Assembly (NCBI GenBank): GCA_019246455.1
Contig: JAFAQJ010000088.1
Coordinates: 1-13,276, forward strand
Direction: 5' to 3'
DNA length: 13,276 nucleotides
From: Pseudolabrys sp.
GTDB lineage: Bacteria > Pseudomonadota > Alphaproteobacteria > Rhizobiales > Xanthobacteraceae
Below, one piece after another: positions 6,674-13,276 of this stretch (the first letter of the stretch is position 1; each line of letters opens with the position of its first letter). A program made the position numbers and the translations under genes. The notes beneath the pieces are model-generated. The model did not search any database, was not told where the DNA came from, and saw only the letters and a list, made by a program, of their open reading frames with translations.

Positions 6674-7288
6674 ATGTCGGACATTACGCCATCGCAGACG
6701 GTTGGCCCGTTCTTCGCTTACGGCCTTACGCCCAAGGGCCGTGCCAAATGGGACCCGGATGGCACCTATAGTTGGAAGGAAACGGTCAGCGACAATCTGA
6801 TCACGCCGGATGTCACCGGCGACAAGATCAAGATTGAGGGCTGCATCACAGACGGCGATGGCGTGCCGATCAACGACGCGATGATCGAAATCTGGCAGGC
6901 CGACGCGCAAGGCCGTTACGCCAATCCGCGCGACAATCGCGCGCTGCCAAATGCCAAGTTCAAGGGTTTCGGCCGGTCCGCCACCAATAAAGATGGCGTG
7001 TTCGGCTTCGACACCATCAAGCCCGGCGCGGCGCCTGGCCTCAAAGGCCAGATGCAGGCGCCGCATATCGTGTTCTGCATTTACTCGCGCGGCATGCTGC
7101 GGCAGGTCTACACGCGCATGTACTTCCCCGATGAGGCCGCGAACGCCGCGGACGCGATCCTCAATCTCGTGCCCACCGACCGGCGGCAGACGCTGATCGC
7201 CAAGAAAGAGTCTCGCGGCGGGCAGACCGTGTACCGGTTCGATATCCGGGTGCAGGGCGACAACGAGACGGTTTTCTTCGACATCTGA
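6674..7288 (+). CDS. pcaG: Protocatechuate 3,4-dioxygenase alpha subunit
   Basis: This 204-residue partner of PcaH opens with DITPSQTVGPFFAYGL, the typical alpha-subunit N-terminus. It keeps the intradiol dioxygenase fold (MIEIWQADAQGRY, GVFGFDTIKPG, APHIVFCIYSRGMLRQVYTRMYFPDE). The iron tyrosine and histidine positions of PcaH are not all kept (for example GAAPG where PcaH has GAYPW, and APHIVF where it has PNHIHF), as expected for the non-catalytic alpha chain that completes the active-site pocket. Its length is near the usual 200 residues. It is the last gene of pcaF-pcaH-pcaG, preceded by AAGGGACG. No clear intrinsic terminator follows; the downstream region holds weaker inverted repeats instead. 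Confidence 0.96.
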   Translation: MSDITPSQTVGPFFAYGLTPKGRAKWDPDGTYSWKETVSDNLITPDVTGDKIKIEGCITDGDGVPINDAMIEIWQADAQGRYANPRDNRALPNAKFKGFGRSATNKDGVFGFDTIKPGAAPGLKGQMQAPHIVFCIYSRGMLRQVYTRMYFPDEAANAADAILNLVPTDRRQTLIAKKESRGGQTVYRFDIRVQGDNETVFFDI

Positions 7289-7315
7289 GGCGGTTATCGA
7301 CATCACCCGCCGTCG

Positions 7316-7358
7316 ATTGGGCTGGCATCTTCACCTTTATAGTGGGCAATAGCCCAAT
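7316..7358. repeat. Inverted repeat flanking a possible -10 box
   Basis: ATTGGGCT at 7316-7323 and its exact complement AGCCCAAT at 7351-7358 are 27 bases apart. Between them lies TATAGT (7338-7343). The arms would cover the -35 area and the transcription start of a promoter using that box. A second hairpin, TGGGC-AATA-GCCCA, uses part of the right arm and is mutually exclusive with the first. It could be an operator pair or an RNA switch; neither is proven. Confidence 0.4.
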
Positions 7359-7444
7359 ATTCGGTCCGATTTCCCAAGCCGCACCAGTAAGGTTTTCAGT
7401 CAAAACATAGATTTGCGCTCGTTTTGGTAGCCCACTTTTTCTTC

Positions 7445-7484
7445 CCAACTTTCCCACGACTTGACGGCATCGGTGGGAAGTTGG
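7445..7484. repeat. Imperfect inverted repeat with TTCCCA boxes
   Basis: CCAACTTTCCCAC (7445-7457) pairs with GTGGGAAGTTGG (7473-7484) with a single bulged T, around a 15-base loop that contains TTGACG. It ends 37 bases before the GTG start of the next gene and 24 bases before its ribosome site. It could be an operator or a leader hairpin. The flanks TTCTTCCC (left) and GGGAAGAA (right, 7497-7503) extend the symmetry loosely. Confidence 0.45.
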
Positions 7485-7508
7485 TTCGCTGCGCGCGGGA
7501 AGAAACAC

Positions 7509-7516
7509 AAGGAGGA
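7509..7516 (+). promoter_or_regulatory. Ribosome binding site deciding a GTG start
   Basis: AAGGAGGA lies five bases before the GTG at 7522, a near-perfect Shine-Dalgarno. It decides the GTG as start; the nearby ATG at 7526 is in another frame. Confidence 0.85.
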
Positions 7517-7521
7517 TCGCC

Positions 7522-8928
7522 GTGAATGAGCAGATCCTGGCGGAGATCAGCGAGTTCTGCCGCGCGCGGGGACTGGCCGAGTCCACCTTTGGCCGTCGCG
7601 CCGTTAACGACGGCAAGCTCGCGAGCCGCCTACGCAATGGTGGCCGCATCACCACCGAAACGCTGGAACGCATCCGCAGCTTCATGTCGCACACCGCCGG
7701 CAGTCCCCCGGCGCGCCGCCGCGTCCTGTTCGAAGGTTCGAACCAAGCGATCCTGCCGGCTGCGTCATCGCCGCCAATGCCACCGGCTGCCAGCAATAAA
7801 GATGACCCGCAGCGCAATTTCCGCTTTTTCGACAACCGGCAGAAATATCTGCTGTTCGTCAACACCTGCTCGGAGAAATGGGAGATCGCCAACCGCGTTT
7901 CACTCGAGCTTGCAAACATTCATCCGCGCCCCCCGGCCGTGCGCGTGTTCGACGCCGGCGTCGGCGACGGCACCGTGCTGAGCCGCGTGATGCGAGCGAT
8001 GCACGACAAATATCCGACCATGCCGTTCTACATCGTCGGCAAGGAGATCAGCCTCGAGGACATCCGACTCACGCTGCAGAAAATGGCGGATCGCTTCATC
8101 GAACATCCCTCGAGTGTCGTCGTGCTCACCAATCTCGCTTACGCCGAGGCGCCGTGGCTCACGGTGAAATCCATCAGTGCTGCGACCAGCATGGTGTGGA
8201 AGGAAGTCGCGCTCGAAGGCAACACCGCGCACGCCTTCGAGCAGCAGATCACCAGTCTCGAAGGCTTTCTCGGCGAAAACTGGAAGGCGCGCGTGTCGGC
8301 GAAAAGCGGCAACCCGGTCTACGAGCGGCCGGTCGTGCTGGTGCTCTATCGCAACGACCACAAATTCTTGCTCGATCAGGTGATCCCGAAACCGGGCGGC
8401 ACGGTCGCGGACTACGATCTCGTCATCGCCTCGCAGCCTTATCGCGCACGCGCTTCGCTTGAATTCAAGGCGAAGCGCGTGCTGACGCCGCTCGCCCGCG
8501 CGCTCGGGCCCGGCGGCCGCATGATCGCGATCCATTCCTATGGTCACGACCCCGGCATGGAAATCATTCACAAGGTCTGGCCGGACGATAACCCGTTCAT
8601 GCACAGCCGCCATGACCTGCTCAAGGCGGTGAAGCACGAGCTTGGCGCGACCGGGCGCGATCTCAATTTCAACGCCTATGCCGACCAGCGCTCGCTGTTC
8701 CGTTACGATATGCACACGCTGCCGTCGGAGATTTCCTCATCGATCGGTACATCGACGTTGCTGGCGGCGTGGAATGCGGCGATCTATGTCGCGCAGATCG
8801 AGGACGACCGCTTGTCCGACGTCAATAGCGATCGCCGCTACATCGACGCCACCCGCGATGTGCTGCAACAACACGGCGGACTGTGGTTCTACGACGAATC
8901 CTTCGTGATCTCGCGGCGTCGCGAGTAG
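7522..8928 (+). CDS. HTH-like N-terminal domain fused to an SAM-methyltransferase-like protein, function unknown
   Basis: This 468-residue protein is not one I can name. Residues 5-56 form a short helical unit (EISEFCRARGLAESTFGRRAVNDGKLASRLRNGGRIT region) resembling the small helix-turn-helix proteins common in Rhizobiales. Residues 57-95 are a proline- and alanine-rich linker. The remainder looks like a class I methyltransferase: motif I FDAGVGDG (143-150), an acidic residue, Glu175, after the second strand, a motif IV-like DYDLVIASQPY (297-307), and GPGGRMIAIH near 328-337. The SQPY is reminiscent of the (D/N/S)PPY motif of amino-methyltransferases, but with Gln for Pro. A GTG start with a strong ribosome site begins it, and the reductase gene follows after 25 bases. 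It may be an enzyme with a DNA-binding tail or an SAM-sensing regulator; both are inference. Confidence 0.75.
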   Translation: MNEQILAEISEFCRARGLAESTFGRRAVNDGKLASRLRNGGRITTETLERIRSFMSHTAGSPPARRRVLFEGSNQAILPAASSPPMPPAASNKDDPQRNFRFFDNRQKYLLFVNTCSEKWEIANRVSLELANIHPRPPAVRVFDAGVGDGTVLSRVMRAMHDKYPTMPFYIVGKEISLEDIRLTLQKMADRFIEHPSSVVVLTNLAYAEAPWLTVKSISAATSMVWKEVALEGNTAHAFEQQITSLEGFLGENWKARVSAKSGNPVYERPVVLVLYRNDHKFLLDQVIPKPGGTVADYDLVIASQPYRARASLEFKAKRVLTPLARALGPGGRMIAIHSYGHDPGMEIIHKVWPDDNPFMHSRHDLLKAVKHELGATGRDLNFNAYADQRSLFRYDMHTLPSEISSSIGTSTLLAAWNAAIYVAQIEDDRLSDVNSDRRYIDATRDVLQQHGGLWFYDESFVISRRRE

Positions 8929-8953
8929 CCGCGGCGGAAGGACGACTGCGGCA

Positions 8954-9844
8954 ATGAGCAGATCGGGACAGCTCATCCATCCCAATTGGGATTTGCCGAT
9001 GGTCCGTGTCACGGACGGCTTTTCTATCGAGATCACCGCCAAGGATACGGAATCCTTGAAACGCGCCGCGCCTTCTATGCCAGCCGAAACGCCGGTCTCT
9101 GTAACCTTTCTTCCGGGTGAAACGCTGGAAGCGCGCATCGCGGCGGCTACTGCGGTCAGGATCCTGGGCTTTGAGCCGATGCCTCACTTTTCAGCAAGGC
9201 GAATTGAATCCCGTGCCGAATTTGAGGCGTATCTGACCGCCATCGTCGGGCGTGCGCAGGTGAGGCGATGCTTCGTCATCGCGGGCGACCGGCAAACACC
9301 GGCGGGCCCCTTTGCGGACAGTTCCACCCTCCTTGCGACCGGTTGTTTCGAAAAGGCGGGGATCAAGGCGATCGGGATCGCCGGGCATCCGGATGGCCAC
9401 CCCAGCATGAGCCGCGAGCAATGCTGGGACGTCCTGACGACGAAAGTCGCTGACATCGAGAATCGCGGAATGGCGCCGCTGATCGTCACGCAATTCGGTT
9501 TCGATGCCGAATCCGTCCTGGCGTGGCTCAAGGAGCTGCGGCAGCGGGGCATCGGCGTGCCGGTTCGGCTCGGCGTGCCTGGGCCGGCCGGTATCAAGAC
9601 TTTATTGCGATTTGCGGCAAGGTGCGGCGTTCAGGTCTCGGCGTCGGTGATGGCGAAATACGGCCTTTCGATCACCCAGTTGATGGGGAGCGCTGGCCCC
9701 GACCGGATGGTTGACGCACTCTCCGAACGAATTTCTTCGGAACACGGTCGCGTACGGTTGCACTTTTATCCATTCGGCGGATTGGAGCGAACGGTTGAAT
9801 GGATCAGGTCCTACAACGGCCGGCGCAAGTCGGTCGCGCCGTGA
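8954..9844 (+). CDS. Methylenetetrahydrofolate reductase family protein
   Basis: This 296-residue TIM-barrel flavoprotein would interconvert 5,10-methylene-THF and 5-methyl-THF. It equals E. coli MetF in length but is divergent. The key positions are recognisable: Glu26 in FSIEIT (MetF Glu28), Asp112 in VIAGDRQTPAG (MetF Asp120), GHPDGHPSM (145-152 region, like the YPEVHP segment), and Gln180 in VTQFGFD (MetF Gln183). It lies 25 bases after the HTH-methyltransferase gene, probably in one transcript; GGAAGGA sits rather far (about 12 bases) from the ATG. It converges on the LigM-type O-demethylase. Reductases of this kind accompany THF-dependent O-demethylases, where they can oxidise the methyl group taken from the aromatic. 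A housekeeping role in methionine supply is the alternative. Confidence 0.87.
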   Translation: MSRSGQLIHPNWDLPMVRVTDGFSIEITAKDTESLKRAAPSMPAETPVSVTFLPGETLEARIAAATAVRILGFEPMPHFSARRIESRAEFEAYLTAIVGRAQVRRCFVIAGDRQTPAGPFADSSTLLATGCFEKAGIKAIGIAGHPDGHPSMSREQCWDVLTTKVADIENRGMAPLIVTQFGFDAESVLAWLKELRQRGIGVPVRLGVPGPAGIKTLLRFAARCGVQVSASVMAKYGLSITQLMGSAGPDRMVDALSERISSEHGRVRLHFYPFGGLERTVEWIRSYNGRRKSVAP

Positions 9845-9863
9845 ATGTCCCACGAAACGCAAA

Positions 9864-9888
9864 CGGCGCGGGCCGCCGACCCGCGCCG
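9864..9888. terminator. Bidirectional terminator between convergent reductase and ligM genes
   Basis: CGGCGCGGG and its exact complement CCCGCGCCG form a nine-base-pair GC stem with a seven-base loop, in the 66 bases between two converging stops. On the minus strand it is followed by TTTGCGTTT, so it fits best as the terminator of ligM; on the plus strand only a weak T run (ATTT) follows a few bases later. Confidence 0.65.
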
Positions 9889-9910
9889 CCGCAATTTCCA
9901 GCGCTGGCGA

Positions 9911-11473
<1,563 letters not shown>

Positions 11474-11475
11474 TC

Positions 11476-12615
11476 ATGACGGTCACGGATATGCAGAACC
11501 CTTCGGGCGCGATGGCCCGGAAGATGCCTCCTTTCCGCGCCGACCATGTGGGCAGCCTGTTGCGCAGCAAGCCGCTCAAAGAGGCGCGTGCCCGCCGGGA
11601 AAAAGGCGAGATCACCGCCGCCCAACTCAAGGAAGTCGAAGATCGCGAAATCCCGAAAATTATCGCTAAGCAGGAGGAGATCGGCCTGCAACTTGCGACC
11701 GATGGCGAATTCCGCCGCTCATGGTGGCATTTCGATTACTTCGGGATGTTGGATGGGGTGGAGATCGTCGATATCGACCACGGAATTCAGTTCAAGGGAG
11801 TCGAGACCAAGCCGCGCGCCGTGAAGGTCACGGGAAAAATCGGCTTCTCCAATCATCCGATGCTGGAACACTTCAAGTTCCTCAAGGCGCACACCAAGGT
11901 CATGCCGAAGATGACTGTTCCGTCGCCGACCGTGATGCACTTCCGGATGGAGCCGAACGCGATCGCGACGGGCGTCTACAAGAACCGCGATGCGATCTTC
12001 GAGGATCTCGCGGCGGCTTATCAGAAAGCCGTCAAGGCGTTCTACGACGCCGGCTGCCGCTATCTGCAGTTCGACGACACCGCGTGGGCCTATCTCTGTT
12101 CGCATGACGAATTGAAGAAGGCCAAAGCTCGCGGCCTCGATGTCGATCACCTGCAAGACACCTACACCTGGACCATCAACAAGGCGCTCGAGGCCAAGCC
12201 CGCCGACATGGTCATCACCACGCATGTCTGCCGCGGCAATTTCCGTTCGACCTGGATTTCGTCGGGTGGTTACGAGCCGGTCGCTCAGAACCTGCTGATG
12301 AAATGTAACTACGACGGCTATTTCCTCGAATACGACAGCGAACGCGCCGGCGGTTTTGAGCCGCTACGCTTCCTGCCGAAAAGCAAAAAGATCGTCGTGA
12401 TCGGCGTCGTCACTTCGAAAACCGGCAAGCTCGAGAATCCCACCGACATCAAAAGGCGCATCGAGGAAGCGGCGAAGATCGTGCCGCTCGAGCAGCTTGC
12501 GCTGTCGGCGCAGTGCGGCTTTGCCTCGACCGAGGAGGGCAACGTGCTCGCCGAGGAAGAGCAATGGGCGAAGCTCAAGATGTGCGTCGATATTTCCCGC
12601 GAGGTGTGGGGTTAA
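11476..12615 (+). CDS. Cobalamin-independent methionine synthase catalytic-domain protein (core-MetE type), first copy
   Basis: This 379-residue protein matches only the C-terminal catalytic half of MetE, in the style of YxjG-like proteins. The zinc ligands are present: His250 and Cys252 (THVCRGN), Glu285 (YFLEYD) and Cys347 (AQCGFAS). The opening PFRADHVGSLLR and the segments TDGEFRRSWWHFD and AGCRYLQFDD are typical. The lack of the N-terminal MetE half means that polyglutamyl methyl-THF may not be the donor; some core-MetE families are folate-independent. The ATG at 11476 has GGGAG seven bases upstream and is preferred to GTG at 11443. It is divergent from ligM and ten bases before a paralogue. 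Its methyl acceptor is probably homocysteine, but a dedicated role in methoxy-aromatic metabolism is possible. Confidence 0.88.
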   Translation: MTVTDMQNPSGAMARKMPPFRADHVGSLLRSKPLKEARARREKGEITAAQLKEVEDREIPKIIAKQEEIGLQLATDGEFRRSWWHFDYFGMLDGVEIVDIDHGIQFKGVETKPRAVKVTGKIGFSNHPMLEHFKFLKAHTKVMPKMTVPSPTVMHFRMEPNAIATGVYKNRDAIFEDLAAAYQKAVKAFYDAGCRYLQFDDTAWAYLCSHDELKKAKARGLDVDHLQDTYTWTINKALEAKPADMVITTHVCRGNFRSTWISSGGYEPVAQNLLMKCNYDGYFLEYDSERAGGFEPLRFLPKSKKIVVIGVVTSKTGKLENPTDIKRRIEEAAKIVPLEQLALSAQCGFASTEEGNVLAEEEQWAKLKMCVDISREVWG

Positions 12616-12625
12616 TAGCGCGCGC

Positions 12626-13276
12626 ATGTGGCGCTCGAAGCCCCCGTTTCGTGCCGACCATGTCGGCAGTCTCCTGCGTCCGGCTGCCCTGAAAGAGGCG
12701 CGCGCTCGGCGCGAGCGCGGCGAGATCGACGCCGCTGCGCTCAAAGCGGTCGAAGACCGCGAGATCGAAAAGGCTATCAAGCGCCAGGAGGACATCGGCC
12801 TCCTCGCCGTGACCGATGGCGAATTCCGCCGCGCCTTCTGGAATTACGACTTCCTCGGCGCGCTGCCCGGCGTCGAAGCCTATCTCGGCGAGCGCAAGAT
12901 CAAGTTTCAGGGCGTCAATCCGAAGCCGATGATGCTGCGTGTCACCGGCAAGCTCGGGGCATTCACGACGCATCCGATGGTCGACCACTTCCGTTTTGTG
13001 AAGGCGCACACGCGCGTGACGCCGAAGATGACGATCCCCTCGCCGTCGTCGCTGCACTTTCGTTACGGCCGCGAAGCCGTGCCTGAATCGATCTATCCGG
13101 ACATGGCGGAATTCTATCGCGACCTCGGAGCGACCTACCGCAAGGCGGTACGTGCCTTCGCCGATGCCGGCTGCCGCTATCTGCAGCTCGACGAGGTCAA
13201 TCTCGCTTATCTGTGCGACCCCTCGCTGCGCGAGCAGGTGCGCGCCCGCGGCGATGATCCGGCTGCGCTGCCGGCG
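12626..13276 (+). CDS. Core-MetE type methyltransferase, second tandem copy (partial, C-terminus off the window)
   Basis: An open frame of 217 codons from ATG at 12626 runs off the window. It is a clear paralogue of the preceding gene, with roughly half of the aligned residues identical by eye: PPFRADHVGSLLR, KEARARRERGEI, TDGEFRRAFWNYDF, KAHTRVTPKMTIPSPSSLHFR, AGCRYLQLDEVNLAYLCD. The zinc-binding part lies beyond the window, so activity cannot be judged. The start follows the previous stop by ten bases and has no good Shine-Dalgarno, suggesting translational coupling. A GTG at 12628 belongs to a spurious overlapping frame. The copies differ in substrate-proximal stretches (DTAWAYLCS against EVNLAYLCD), so they are not a recent duplication and may use different partners. 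Confidence 0.88.
   Translation, partial: MWRSKPPFRADHVGSLLRPAALKEARARRERGEIDAAALKAVEDREIEKAIKRQEDIGLLAVTDGEFRRAFWNYDFLGALPGVEAYLGERKIKFQGVNPKPMMLRVTGKLGAFTTHPMVDHFRFVKAHTRVTPKMTIPSPSSLHFRYGREAVPESIYPDMAEFYRDLGATYRKAVRAFADAGCRYLQLDEVNLAYLCDPSLREQVRARGDDPAALPA

Larger units (their letters stand above)
7289..7521. other. Repeat-rich intergenic region between pcaG and the HTH-methyltransferase gene
   Basis: This 233-base stretch has no credible gene. It holds several short symmetric elements: ATTGGGCT/AGCCCAAT (7316-7358), TGGGC-AATA-GCCCA (7343-7356), GTTTT-CAGTC-AAAAC (7392-7406), and CCAACTTTCCCAC/GTGGGAAGTTGG (7445-7484). TTCCCA occurs directly at 7371, 7442 and 7451 and in inverse orientation as TGGGAA at 7474-7479. 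AGTGGGC at 7341 is complemented by GCCCACT at 7430. A TATAGT at 7338-7343 could be a -10 box, but no good -35 goes with it. It reads as a regulated promoter and leader for the gene at 7522. Confidence 0.5.

Noticed and set aside
6455..7306. Minus-strand frame of 283 codons opposite pcaH and pcaG
   Set aside because: It is antisense to two genes with intact active-site or family motifs and has no domain or ribosome site of its own.
7289..7312. GGCGG/CCGCC stem right after the pcaG stop as a terminator
   Set aside because: Only five base pairs with a 13-base loop and no T run; it also competes with ATCGAC/GTCGAT.
7900..8715. Minus-strand frame of 271 codons opposite the HTH-methyltransferase gene
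   Set aside because: Composition is that of a shadow frame; the plus-strand frame has a strong ribosome site and methyltransferase motifs.

Overview
The window is GC-rich chromosomal DNA with dense coding and short leaders. Protein style and gene content (TRAP uptake, MarR regulator, Pca proteins, Rhizobiales-like short proteins with a basic helix-turn-helix) suggest an alphaproteobacterium near Bradyrhizobium or Rhodopseudomonas. That placement is inference; there is no rRNA or other marker gene. I see no tRNA, CRISPR array, insertion sequence or phage gene.

Layout. Positions 1-2832 (minus strand) hold a dctP-dctQ-dctM TRAP transporter operon, with dctM cut by the window start and a strong hairpin between dctP and dctQ. 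A divergent MarR-family regulator lies at 2971-3462, and a 14-base palindrome sits in the shared promoter region. Positions 3455-4626 (minus) are a tightly coupled SDR dehydrogenase and hotdog acyl-CoA thioesterase pair. Positions 4737-7288 (plus) are pcaF-pcaH-pcaG, the beta-ketoadipyl-CoA thiolase and both subunits of protocatechuate 3,4-dioxygenase. A 233-base intergenic stretch rich in inverted repeats leads to 7522-9844 (plus), an unusual protein with a DNA-binding-like N-terminus and an SAM-methyltransferase-like body, followed by a methylenetetrahydrofolate reductase. These converge on 9911-11311 (minus), a LigM-type tetrahydrofolate-dependent aromatic O-demethylase. Divergent from it, 11476 to the window end (plus) carries two tandem paralogues of the catalytic half of cobalamin-independent methionine synthase (core-MetE type); the second is cut by the window end.

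How it fits together (inference from family knowledge). The TRAP system would import an aromatic acid, probably lignin-derived. The SDR and thioesterase could act on acyl-CoA side-chain intermediates and release free aromatic acid. The LigM-type enzyme would move a methoxy methyl group to tetrahydrofolate, for example vanillate to protocatechuate. PcaGH opens the protocatechuate ring and PcaF performs the last thiolysis to succinyl-CoA and acetyl-CoA. The methyl group left on 5-methyl-THF could be oxidised by the reductase or passed to homocysteine by the core-MetE-like proteins. The lower-pathway genes pcaB, pcaC, pcaD, pcaI and pcaJ are not in the window. The least understood parts are the HTH-methyltransferase-like protein with its repeat-rich leader, and the job of the two core-MetE paralogues beside a THF-dependent demethylase.
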